64,000 nt of DNA, from positions 1-64,000 of the forward strand of contig JAQYWC010000046.1 in NCBI GenBank assembly GCA_030145245.1, written 5' to 3'. The stretch comes from Desulfobacterium sp. Lineage in GTDB: Bacteria > Desulfobacterota > Desulfobacteria > Desulfobacterales > Desulfobacteraceae. The notes under the pieces were generated by a model. The model was given only the letters and a program-made list of their open reading frames with translations, was not told the origin of the DNA and searched no databases. A program made the translations under genes and the position numbers. Positions within the stretch are counted from its first letter, which is position 1. Every line of letters begins with the position of its first letter. Of this stretch, positions 34,949 through 43,057 are shown one piece after another.

Positions 34949-36952
34949 TTGACCACCCGTCGTGCCCGCACACCGGACTCGGTGTCTAAAACCTTTAAAG
35001 TGGTGAGCCTGCTTCTGATAAAGGAGAGCCGCCTTGACCCGCTTCTTACCAGTGTCTGCAAGGCCCTCAAGAACTCCCGGCTCTACAAGGATGTGAGCCT
35101 GGGCATCCTTAATAATAACCTCAGGCTGGAAACAGCTTCCGGCACAGGACAAGCGCCCCTGCCGGCAAACGAGTTCTTCGCAATGAAACCAACCCCCGGG
35201 TGCATCCGGGCTGTGATCAACCATATGGAACCCCTGGTACTCACCGAGGATTCCGGTCTTTGCGCGGCCTGTCCCCTGTCCAAGGGCTGCCACAGGTGGG
35301 CCTCCATCCTCATGCCCCTGGGCTTCAAGGGCACGCTCCACGCCATCCTCTTTGTCACCATGCCAACCGAGGTGGTGTCCGTGAACACCGAGGTGGAATT
35401 CCTCGCCGAGATCGGTGAGAACATCGCAGCCGGCCTCCACAGGATCAACCAGGAGAAGCTCCACAGAAAGACCGCCACGGCCCTTATAAAAAGGAGCCTT
35501 GAGCTCAACTACTTCCACAGCTTTTCCCGGATCATCGAGCAGCAGGAGCTGGGCCTTGAAACCATCCTCCAAAAGGCCATCGACCTGATCCCGGCCTCCA
35601 TGCAGTACTCAAGCCTTGCCGCGGCAGAGCTGTTCCTTGCCCCCACGGGCCAGCGGTTCTGCACCCCCAACTTCAGGGAGAGTTCCCCAAGGCTCAAGAA
35701 CCGGATCCTGGTGGACAAGGACGATGTGGGGGTGCTCACCGTGTGCTATCTTCCCCAACCCGACAAGGTTGCCCCCCCGGCGTTCCTGGACGAGGAGAGA
35801 GACCTTATCCGCTCCATCTCCGTGAGAATCGGCAAGGTCATTGAGCGCAAACAGGGCAGGATCGCCCTGGAGGAGAGCGAACAGCGGTTCCGGGATCTCA
35901 CCAACAATGCGGTCACCGGCATCGCCATCCTCCAGGCAAAACGAATCGTATTCCAGAATCCCGAATACAGGAATATCTTCGGGTCCCTGTCCGACTCCTC
36001 CACCCTGTTCTGCGACCCCATGATCCACACCGATGACGTGGAAAAAACCCGGCAGTTCTACAGGGAGATTTCCCGCAGGGGGTTCACCACCCTTTCCGTG
36101 GATTTCCGAATCTGCGCCCGCTCCCCCCTGGAAAAAAACGAGACCATCAAGTCGGTCTTCTGCAGGGCGGCCATGACCGAATTCCAGGGAAAACCCGCCG
36201 TACTTCTCAACGTCATGGACATGACCAAGCCAAGGGAGCTTGAGCACCTCCTGAGAATCCAGGACAAGATGACCTCCCTTGGCCGCATTGCCGCAGGCAT
36301 TGCCCATGAGATCCGGAATCCATTGTCCGGCATCAACATCTACTTGAAATCCCTTGAGAAATATAACGCCACACGGGAGAACGACACCGAGAAAAAGATC
36401 ATCACCAAGATGCAGAGCGCCTCGGACCGCATCGAATCGGTGATCAAACGGGTGATCGACTTTTCAAAACCCGGCGACCTCAAGCCCACCCTGCTGGATA
36501 TCAATATCCCGGTGCAGAACGCCATCGACCTTGCCGCCGTCACCCTTCGGAAAAGCGGCGTATGCCTGGAAACAAGCCTCAGTGACCTCCTGCCCCGGTG
36601 CAACGCCGACAGCCACATGATCGAACAGGTGATGCTCAACCTCATGACCAACGCCTCCGAGGCCATGAAAGCCCTGCCCCCTGACGCCAAAACCATTACC
36701 GTCATAACCGAACCCGCGGACGGGACCGAACCCGCGGACGGCAAGGCAGTCACCATCCGGGTGGAGGATTCCGGCCCCGGGATCTCCGAGTTCCACAGGG
36801 AGCGGATTTTCGACCCCTTCTACACCACCAAGAACAGCTCCGGCATCGGCCTCAGCATCTGCCAGCGCATCATCAACGACCACAAGGGAAAACTGGAGGT
36901 CTACCAGAGCCGACTCGGGGGAGCGGGATTCGTGATCCACATCCCTGTTTGA
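34949..36952 (+). CDS. Soluble GAF/PAS sensor histidine kinase
   Basis: A 667-residue kinase starting at TTG, six bases after AAGGAGG. No membrane helix is visible. Residues 15-190 form a GAF-like sensor with CAACPLSKGC, a Cys-rich loop of four cysteines in a CxxCx4C pattern that might bind metal or a redox cofactor. A second GAF-like region covers 200-310 and PAS 315-430. HisKA follows with His453 in GIAHEIRNPL, then the HATPase domain to 667 (NLMTNASEAM, VEDSGPGI, SSGIGLSICQRI). An 18-base exact duplication encodes TEPADG twice in the ATPase lid region. It pairs with the preceding sigma-54 response regulator. Confidence 0.9.
   Translation: MTTRRARTPDSVSKTFKVVSLLLIKESRLDPLLTSVCKALKNSRLYKDVSLGILNNNLRLETASGTGQAPLPANEFFAMKPTPGCIRAVINHMEPLVLTEDSGLCAACPLSKGCHRWASILMPLGFKGTLHAILFVTMPTEVVSVNTEVEFLAEIGENIAAGLHRINQEKLHRKTATALIKRSLELNYFHSFSRIIEQQELGLETILQKAIDLIPASMQYSSLAAAELFLAPTGQRFCTPNFRESSPRLKNRILVDKDDVGVLTVCYLPQPDKVAPPAFLDEERDLIRSISVRIGKVIERKQGRIALEESEQRFRDLTNNAVTGIAILQAKRIVFQNPEYRNIFGSLSDSSTLFCDPMIHTDDVEKTRQFYREISRRGFTTLSVDFRICARSPLEKNETIKSVFCRAAMTEFQGKPAVLLNVMDMTKPRELEHLLRIQDKMTSLGRIAAGIAHEIRNPLSGINIYLKSLEKYNATRENDTEKKIITKMQSASDRIESVIKRVIDFSKPGDLKPTLLDINIPVQNAIDLAAVTLRKSGVCLETSLSDLLPRCNADSHMIEQVMLNLMTNASEAMKALPPDAKTITVITEPADGTEPADGKAVTIRVEDSGPGISEFHRERIFDPFYTTKNSSGIGLSICQRIINDHKGKLEVYQSRLGGAGFVIHIPV
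36707..36742 (+). repeat. 18-bp in-frame tandem duplication
   Basis: Two copies of an 18-base unit (first at 36707-36724, second 36725-36742, differing only in the last base) encode TEPADG-TEPADG inside the kinase ATPase domain. It looks like recent slippage or an expanded loop. Confidence 0.85.
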
Positions 36953-36997
36953 TTATTTCGCAATTGCCCTAACCACCGTTAAAAAACCATCTCCTGT

Positions 36998-37864
36998 TCA
37001 ACGGATACGATTGTTAAGCTCGGCTTCCAAGTAGGTGATAAAAACATCTCTGACGTCGTTTTTTTTCTGTTCATCAATGAAAAGAGCCATGGCGTACATG
37101 GGCAATTCAGGCAATTCCAGTTGGGCGGGTGCTTTTTTCATACCGTCCTTTAATGCGCCCCTGGGCAAAACAGAGATCCCCATTCCTGCCTGCACGGCAG
37201 CTTGAATGCCCGCAGTGGAGTTCCCGGTGTAGACGATCTCCCATTTACGGTGGGCTTTTTCCAGGCTTTCAATGGCAAGTTTTCTGAAAAGACAGGGTGA
37301 CGGGAACAATGCAAGCGGCATGGTTTCGGGAAGGAAGAGGTTTGTATCTTTACCCACAACCCAGATTAAAGGCTCTTGAATAAAGACCCGGGAGCTTTCC
37401 TGGTAGTCATCTTTTCCCGCCACCACCAAATCCAGCTCACCCCTTTCAAACAAAGGGATGAGGCCGGTACCCAGCTCGTTATGAACTTCAAGGTGGACAT
37501 TGGGATATTGTTTTCTGAATTGAATGAGAAGGCCGGGAAGCAGTTCCGGTAAAAAATAGTCAATGAGCCCAATGCGCAGGCGGCCGGTCGCCTCGGGCTG
37601 TGTTAACCGGCTGACGGCTTCATCGTGAACGGATAAGATCCGCCTTGAATAGTCCAGTAAGATTTCACCCTCGGGGGTAAGTGAAATATTTTTACTCGTT
37701 CGGTTAAACACCTTTGCGCTTAACCGCTCTTCGAGCCGGCGGATTTTTATGCTCACACCGGCTTGTGTTAAGCCGATATTATTTCCGGCCCGGGTGAAAC
37801 TTCCTGTTTCAGCCACTTCCTTGAAGCAGCGCAGCATGTTTATGTCAAGATCTATGGGTACCAT
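36998..37864 (-). CDS. LysR-family transcriptional regulator
   Basis: A 288-residue regulator. The N-terminal winged helix-turn-helix covers 6-65 (MLRCFKEVAETGSFTRAGNNIGLTQAGVSIKIRRLE in shape, with the usual A-LxxTQxxVSxxIxxLE pattern). The effector-binding domain covers 92-285 (RLRIGLIDYFLPELLPGLL). It is transcribed divergently from a nitroreductase, the usual arrangement in which the LysR protein binds the shared intergenic region and controls its neighbour and itself. The start codon lacks a good ribosome site. Confidence 0.9.
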   Translation of the reverse strand: MVPIDLDINMLRCFKEVAETGSFTRAGNNIGLTQAGVSIKIRRLEERLSAKVFNRTSKNISLTPEGEILLDYSRRILSVHDEAVSRLTQPEATGRLRIGLIDYFLPELLPGLLIQFRKQYPNVHLEVHNELGTGLIPLFERGELDLVVAGKDDYQESSRVFIQEPLIWVVGKDTNLFLPETMPLALFPSPCLFRKLAIESLEKAHRKWEIVYTGNSTAGIQAAVQAGMGISVLPRGALKDGMKKAPAQLELPELPMYAMALFIDEQKKNDVRDVFITYLEAELNNRIR

Positions 37865-37881
37865 GGCAATAATAATATCCA

Positions 37882-37901
37882 GTTATGATTAACATGACAA
37901 C
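37882..37901. promoter_or_regulatory. Imperfect dyad, possible LysR operator
   Basis: GTTATGATTAACATGACAAC has matching outer arms (GTT...AAC, with AT steps inside) and lies in the 102-base divergent region, where a LysR regulator of this pair should bind. The dyad is imperfect and the call rests mainly on position. Confidence 0.3.
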
Positions 37902-37966
37902 TATTAATTTGCCTTATCCTCCCTGTGGTGTAAAATTTAACGAACTTAAAAAATACAGAGCAGGAA

Positions 37967-38608
37967 ATGACAAGGATCAATCAACTCGTAAAATTCAACA
38001 TCAAACCGGAACATTACGAGGGGGTTAAAGCGGCATTGATTGAAGATAAAAAAGAAGAGGACAATATGAATCCGACAATTGAAACCATGATGCAGCGTAG
38101 AACCATCAGAAGATATACAGACCAGCCTGTTACGAATGAAACGATGGAGAAATTGTACAACGTTATTGAAGGGACGCAGTCCTGGGGAAATACCCAGTGC
38201 TGGGAAATTGTTGACGTGCAGGATAAAAAACTGCGTAAACAACTGCAGGCCACCCTTCCGCCAAAGAACCCTTCGTATAAGGCCATTGCCGATGCGCCTA
38301 GATTACTTGCCGTCTGTGCCCGCAAGGGACGTTCCGGCTATATTGAAGACAAAATTGTCAACAAGCATGGCGACTGGTACATGTATGATTTGGGGTTGAT
38401 GACCCAAAACCTCTGCCTGGCCGCACATTCCCTCGGACTGGGCACTGTGGTTGTCGGGTGGTATGATCTTGAAGAAGCAGAACGTATTCTTAACTGCCCG
38501 GACGGTGTTGAAGTCGTCACCCTGATCCCCATGGGCTACAGGGCACAAAAAGGACATGTCCCAACCCATAGGCCTGTTGCCGATTTTGTGCATACCAATA
38601 CGTTTTAA
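37967..38608 (+). CDS. Nitroreductase-family flavoprotein with short N-terminal extension
   Basis: 213 residues from the first ATG, or 180 from ATG 38066, which has GAGG five bases ahead and fits the family start (ETMMQRRTIRRYTDQPV, the FMN-binding RRxxRxY/F signature). The rest is a normal nitroreductase fold, with the C-terminal LIPMGYRAQK segment. These FMN enzymes reduce nitro or quinone compounds or act as oxidoreductases. The 33-residue extension reads like the first strand and helix of an antibiotic-biosynthesis-monooxygenase (ABM) domain and may be a remnant. The divergent LysR gene likely controls it. A strong terminator follows. Confidence 0.82.
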   Translation: MTRINQLVKFNIKPEHYEGVKAALIEDKKEEDNMNPTIETMMQRRTIRRYTDQPVTNETMEKLYNVIEGTQSWGNTQCWEIVDVQDKKLRKQLQATLPPKNPSYKAIADAPRLLAVCARKGRSGYIEDKIVNKHGDWYMYDLGLMTQNLCLAAHSLGLGTVVVGWYDLEEAERILNCPDGVEVVTLIPMGYRAQKGHVPTHRPVADFVHTNTF

Positions 38609-38631
38609 ATGCCAGGAACAGCATAGAAAAT

Positions 38632-38673
38632 CCGGCAGGGTGATGTGTATTTACAGCAACATCTCCCTGCCGG
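38632..38673 (+). terminator. Rho-independent terminator after the nitroreductase
   Basis: CCGGCAGGG (38632-38640) pairs with CCCTGCCGG (38665-38673), extended by GATGT/ACATC in the loop side, followed by TTTGG. A strong stem placed directly downstream of the stop. Confidence 0.8.
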
Positions 38674-38815
38674 TTTGGATGATTTCGCAATTTCTCTATC
38701 CCCCCTTCTAAATTCTTCTAATCCCGCATGCCCCCCCATGGGCACCCCCACGCACCTGAAAATATTTCCCTTATCATTTCAAACATTTATGCTTTTAACT
38801 TAAACTTTTCGCCCA

Positions 38816-38830
38816 TGGCACGCAAATTGC
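38816..38830 (+). promoter_or_regulatory. Sigma-54 promoter of the TauE/PEP-synthase-like module
   Basis: TGGCACGCAAATTGC matches the -24/-12 consensus (TGGCACG-N4-TTGC) at every fixed position, with ten bases between GG and GC. It lies about 43 bases before the kinase ATG at 38873. The neighbouring NtrC-type regulator at 33556-34935 is a possible activator. Confidence 0.85.
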
Positions 38831-38872
38831 GAAACAAGTTCCCGGTAACAACATTGAACCAAAGGAAACTTG

Positions 38873-40660
38873 ATGACCATGGGAACAACCATATTTGGGA
38901 AAAAAAATAACAGCCCAACCAATGCAGCGGTGAACCCGAGAATTTCAGATAATCTCCTCAAAACGAGAAACTACTTCAACCAGCTCAAGTTCCGCCTTGG
39001 AATCGGGGTTCTGGCCTGCTTTATCATTCCCCACGCACTGCTCTCCTTCTACTTCCATTTCCAGTTCACTGCTGCATTGAAAAAAACAGGCAAGCTCAAC
39101 ATGCAGGCATTGGCAAAGAGCCAGAGAAACACGGTGGATCTCTTCCTGCGGGAACGTGAAATGAACCTTCGGAACCTCTTCTACACCCGGGATTTCACCC
39201 CGGCACCCAAGGAAGACAAGATGCTCTTCTACCTCCAGAACCTGAACCACCACAGCGACGCCTTTGTGGATGTGGGATTCCTCAACGGCCAGGGGATCCA
39301 GACCGGCTATGCAGGGCCGTTTCCCAACCTCCTTGGCAAGGACTACAAGCACGAAGCCTGGTTCACCACCCTGGTTGCCCAGAAAAAGGATTACGTGATC
39401 ACCGACATCCATCTTGGCTTCAGGAACAAGCCCCACTTCACCATTGCCGTGAAGCAGACCGTCAGCGAGAGCCTCTGTATCATGCGCGCCACCATCGATC
39501 CGGACAAGTTCTACATGTTCCTGCGCTCCATCGGCAAGGGCAAGGAGATGGAGACCACCCTGGTGAACGCCAGGGGCACCTACCAGCTGGTGGATCCCTT
39601 AAAGGCAAATCTCCTGGAGACTTCCAGGTACCTCCCTCCAAAAGATATGAGTGCCGGCATCTACGAGATCCATGATGAAAACGGCACCATGCTCACGGCC
39701 CATGCCTGGCTCATGGAGACCCACTGGGCCCTGGTGATCAGCCAGCCCCTCAAGATCATCCATGCCCAGATGTACAAGACCCGGAACATGATGATGGTCA
39801 ACCTGGCCCTCATCACCCTGTTCCTGGCCCTTGTGATCTGGATCACGGTGAGCCGCCTCATGAACCGGGCCCAGAAGATAGCCGAACAGAGCCACCAGCT
39901 CCAGACCCAGCTGATCCACGCCTCAAAGCTCGCCTCCGTGGGCGAGCTTGCCACCGGGGTGGCCCACGAGATCAACAACCCCCTTGCCATCATCACCTCC
40001 ACCACCGGGGTTGTAAGGGATATGCTCAACCCGGAATTCAATCTTGACTCAAGACCCGAAGCGATCCTGGGGGAGCTTGACACCATCGAGTCCGCCGCCT
40101 TCAGGGCCAGCGGCATCACCCGCCAGCTCCTGGACTTTGGCAGGAAGAACGAGCCCCGTAAGGGCCTCCACGACATCAACGAGATTCTTGAGAACGTGGT
40201 CATCGGGGTGAAAAAACACCGGTTCAACCTTGCCGACATCGAGCTTGTGAAAAACTACGCCCCCCAGCTGCCCAAAATCCGCATCGATGCCGACCAGATC
40301 TCCCAGGTGTTCCTCAACCTTCTCAACAATGCCGAGGATGCCATCTCGGAAAGCGGCACCATCACCATCTCCACAAGCCGTGAAAAAGATCAGGTGATCA
40401 CCATGATCCAGGACACGGGGGACGGAATGCCCCCGGACCAGGTCAAGGAGATCTTCACCCCCTTTTACACCACCAAGGAGGCGGGCAAGGGAACGGGCCT
40501 GGGGCTCAGCATCTCCCTTGGCATCATCAACTCCATGGGCGGCACCATCGAAGTCCAGAGCCTGCCCGGCAGGGGCAGCCTCTTCACCATATCCCTTCCG
40601 GCCGGCACCCCGGACTTCAACGACAGCAACGACAACAATAACAAGGGAGGCGAGGGATGA
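38873..40660 (+). CDS. Membrane sensor histidine kinase with Cache domain
   Basis: A 595-residue kinase; the ATG at 38873 lies six bases after AAGGA. Membrane helices lie near 38-58 and 302-322. The 240-residue periplasmic region between them resembles a double-Cache sensor (GFLNGQGIQTGYAGPFPNL, DYVITDIHLGFR). HisKA follows with His365 (GVAHEINNPLAI), then HATPase to about 585 (NLLNNAEDAI, DTGDGMPP, GTGLGLSIS). It overlaps the next response regulator by four bases and opens a seven-gene sigma-54-driven set. The signal is likely a small extracellular anion or organic acid, given the TauE partner. Confidence 0.92.
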   Translation: MTMGTTIFGKKNNSPTNAAVNPRISDNLLKTRNYFNQLKFRLGIGVLACFIIPHALLSFYFHFQFTAALKKTGKLNMQALAKSQRNTVDLFLREREMNLRNLFYTRDFTPAPKEDKMLFYLQNLNHHSDAFVDVGFLNGQGIQTGYAGPFPNLLGKDYKHEAWFTTLVAQKKDYVITDIHLGFRNKPHFTIAVKQTVSESLCIMRATIDPDKFYMFLRSIGKGKEMETTLVNARGTYQLVDPLKANLLETSRYLPPKDMSAGIYEIHDENGTMLTAHAWLMETHWALVISQPLKIIHAQMYKTRNMMMVNLALITLFLALVIWITVSRLMNRAQKIAEQSHQLQTQLIHASKLASVGELATGVAHEINNPLAIITSTTGVVRDMLNPEFNLDSRPEAILGELDTIESAAFRASGITRQLLDFGRKNEPRKGLHDINEILENVVIGVKKHRFNLADIELVKNYAPQLPKIRIDADQISQVFLNLLNNAEDAISESGTITISTSREKDQVITMIQDTGDGMPPDQVKEIFTPFYTTKEAGKGTGLGLSISLGIINSMGGTIEVQSLPGRGSLFTISLPAGTPDFNDSNDNNNKGGEG

Positions 40661-41067
40661 AGATCCTGCTGGTGGACGACGAAGAACTATTCCGCATTGC
40701 CGTTGCAAAGCAGCTTGCGGTCAGGGGCCACACGGTCCATGAGGCCGGCACCGGGGAGGAGGGCCTTGCCATGGCCTGCGATCTTTCCCTGGATGTGGTC
40801 CTCCTTGACATGCGGTTGCCCGGTATGAACGGCACCGCCACATTAAAAGAGATGAAAAGGGTATCTCCCCTGACAGAGATAATCATGCTTACCGGACACG
40901 CCACGGTTAAGGCTGCCATGGAAGCGATCAACATGGGGGCCTTTGACTATATGACAAAGCCCATGGGAATCAATGAACTGATCTACAAGATGGAGGATGC
41001 CTATACAAAAAAGCGACTCACCAAACAACAGCTAAAGGTAACCACAACACCCGTCAACAACCGATAA
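40657..41067 (+). CDS. Single-domain response regulator
   Basis: A 136-residue stand-alone receiver with Asp51 (VVLLDMRLPGMNG), acidic pair near residues 7-8 (LLVDDEELF) and the Thr/Lys switch residues (MLTGHA, MTKPMG). No output domain, so it acts by protein contact or phosphotransfer. It overlaps the kinase by four bases and precedes the TauE-type permease by 14. Confidence 0.9.
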   Translation: MKILLVDDEELFRIAVAKQLAVRGHTVHEAGTGEEGLAMACDLSLDVVLLDMRLPGMNGTATLKEMKRVSPLTEIIMLTGHATVKAAMEAINMGAFDYMTKPMGINELIYKMEDAYTKKRLTKQQLKVTTTPVNNR

Positions 41068-41081
41068 AAGGAGCAACAACA

Positions 41082-42356
41082 ATGAACTTTTTTAAACAGT
41101 GGGGCAGGTTCATGATCCAGGGATCACGACACTATGCCCAATGGGAAATCAACAATGCAAACACCATCCTCAACAGCAAAAAAAGGGTCGCGATCCTGGG
41201 ACTGCTCCTGATACCGGCCATCATCGGAGGCGTCGTGTTTGCCGATGACATCGGCAGCGCCATGCCCGACCTCATCGGCGGCCACCACGCCTACAGCCCC
41301 TCCTACTACAGCCTGGGGATATTTGTGGTCTCCATCTTTGTGGGACTGCTTGCAGGGCTCATCACCGGCTGCATCGGCGCCGGCGGCGGCTTCATCATCG
41401 CCCCGGCCCTGATGAGCGCCGGCATCAAGGGGATCCTTGCCGTGGGCACCGACCTCTTCCACATCTTTGCCAAGGCGATCATGGGCAGCGTCATCCATCG
41501 TAAGTTAGGTAACGTGAGCGTTCCCCTGGCCTTTGTCTTTGTGATCGGGGCCCTTTTGGGGGCCACGGGCGGCGGGCTCCTCAACCGCTATCTCTACGAG
41601 CTCAACCCGGTATTGAGCGACGCCTTTATCAGCAGCGTCTATGTGTTCATGCTGGGTTTCCTAGGCATCTACGCCCTCACCGATTTCCTGCGCTCCAAGA
41701 ATCCGGGCAAGGAATCAAGCGACAGCGGCAGCGACGCCCTGGGAAGCCTTCCCAGGAAGCTCCAGTCCGTAGCCCTTCCCCCCATGGTCAAGTTCGACTT
41801 TGACATCACCCCGGGCGGCAGAAGCATCTCCTGGCTCTTCCTGGTGCTCTCAGGCGGGCTCGTAGGGCTTGCCGCAGGCATCATGGGCGTGGGCGGCGGC
41901 TTCCTCACCTTCCCCATCTTTGTCTATGTCATGGGCGTCTCCTCCATGACCACTGTGGGCACCGACATCTTCCAGATCATCTTCACTGCCGGCTACGCCT
42001 CCATCACCCAGTACGCCATCTACGGGTTCATCTTCTACACCCTTGCCATCGGTATGCTGCTGGGCTCCCTTGTGGGCATCCAGATCGGCGCCATGGTGAC
42101 CAAGGTGGTCAACGACACCACCATCAGGGGATTCTACGCCATCGCCATCCTCTCCGGCTTCGTAAACCGGCTCTTTGCCCTGCCGGTGAAGCTTGCCGAC
42201 ATGGAGATCATCTCCCTTTCCCATAAAACCGGGATGATGCTCAACACCATCGGCACCTGGGCCTTCTTCCTGGTGATCGGAATCTTCGGGATCTGGGTCT
42301 TTTCAGTCTTTTTCATGAACATCAAAACCCTCAGGGGCGAGGAGGTGCGCTCATGA
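41082..42356 (+). CDS. TauE/SafE-family membrane transporter
   Basis: A 424-residue integral membrane protein. After a 30-residue cytoplasmic start, hydrophobic segments lie at about 32-50, 74-100, 105-135, 150-175, 182-205, 253-285, 290-330, 335-360 and 385-412. Glycine-rich signature loops occur in each half (GCIGAGGGFIIAPAL and GIMGVGGGFLTFPIF), the internal duplication typical of TauE/SafE. The family exports or imports sulfite, sulfoacetate, sulfolactate or similar small acids. AAAAGGAG precedes the ATG. It is overlapped by the next membrane gene, whose product may be a partner. Confidence 0.9.
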   Translation: MNFFKQWGRFMIQGSRHYAQWEINNANTILNSKKRVAILGLLLIPAIIGGVVFADDIGSAMPDLIGGHHAYSPSYYSLGIFVVSIFVGLLAGLITGCIGAGGGFIIAPALMSAGIKGILAVGTDLFHIFAKAIMGSVIHRKLGNVSVPLAFVFVIGALLGATGGGLLNRYLYELNPVLSDAFISSVYVFMLGFLGIYALTDFLRSKNPGKESSDSGSDALGSLPRKLQSVALPPMVKFDFDITPGGRSISWLFLVLSGGLVGLAAGIMGVGGGFLTFPIFVYVMGVSSMTTVGTDIFQIIFTAGYASITQYAIYGFIFYTLAIGMLLGSLVGIQIGAMVTKVVNDTTIRGFYAIAILSGFVNRLFALPVKLADMEIISLSHKTGMMLNTIGTWAFFLVIGIFGIWVFSVFFMNIKTLRGEEVRS

Positions 42357-43039
42357 TAGCAAAAAAGAAAGAATTCTATATCGGAGCGTTCATGCTGCTG
42401 GCATTTGCAGCCGTTCTTGCATTTATATTCTCCCCCATCTACCATGGCAAAAACGGACTCTGCTTCCTGGACAACATGTTCAACTCCATGTCCAAGGGAT
42501 CGGCCTACTACATTCCCGTGGTAAAAACCGAGGCAGCCAAGCTTAACGGCAAAACCGTGGGCCTCACCCTTGAGATGGACAAGACAGCCCGGATCACCCC
42601 CACAAAGCTGGTGCTGGCAAAGGCCAACGCCCTGGTCACCACCTCGGGAAAAGTCCTCACCGTTACGGCGGACCTGGGCCAGGTCCTGGACGCCTGTTTA
42701 AAGGATGCGGATGCCATGTACCACAACAACGGCAGCGCGATCCAGCAGAAGTACCTGACCGATGAACGGGTGATCCTGTTCAACTGGTACCAATTGCTGA
42801 AAAACATGGAAAAGGGGCTGACAAAGCAGAAACTGTTCAAGGAGGCCAAGATCGTTGCCCAGGTGAACCACAAGGCCGTGGAGACCGCCTACAACTACTA
42901 CAAGGTCGAGGCAAAATCAGTCAAGGCCAGCGCCGCCATGCTCGGGTTTGCCCTGGCTTTCTATGTGATCTACACCCTTTGGTACGGATTTGGCATCATG
43001 TTCGTATTCGAAGGCCTTGGCATGCAGATAGAACATTAA
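42353..43039 (+). CDS. Unknown two-helix membrane protein of the TauE module
   Basis: A 228-residue protein with a membrane helix near 10-27 and another near 192-215, enclosing about 165 residues of probable periplasmic domain, mixed and Lys-rich with no motif I know. The gene overlaps the permease by four bases (ATGA), so their products are made together and may form a complex. It may be a periplasmic accessory subunit of the transporter. Function unknown. Confidence 0.7.
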   Translation: MIAKKKEFYIGAFMLLAFAAVLAFIFSPIYHGKNGLCFLDNMFNSMSKGSAYYIPVVKTEAAKLNGKTVGLTLEMDKTARITPTKLVLAKANALVTTSGKVLTVTADLGQVLDACLKDADAMYHNNGSAIQQKYLTDERVILFNWYQLLKNMEKGLTKQKLFKEAKIVAQVNHKAVETAYNYYKVEAKSVKASAAMLGFALAFYVIYTLWYGFGIMFVFEGLGMQIEH

Positions 43040-43057
43040 AGAAAAAGGCAGCTTGAG

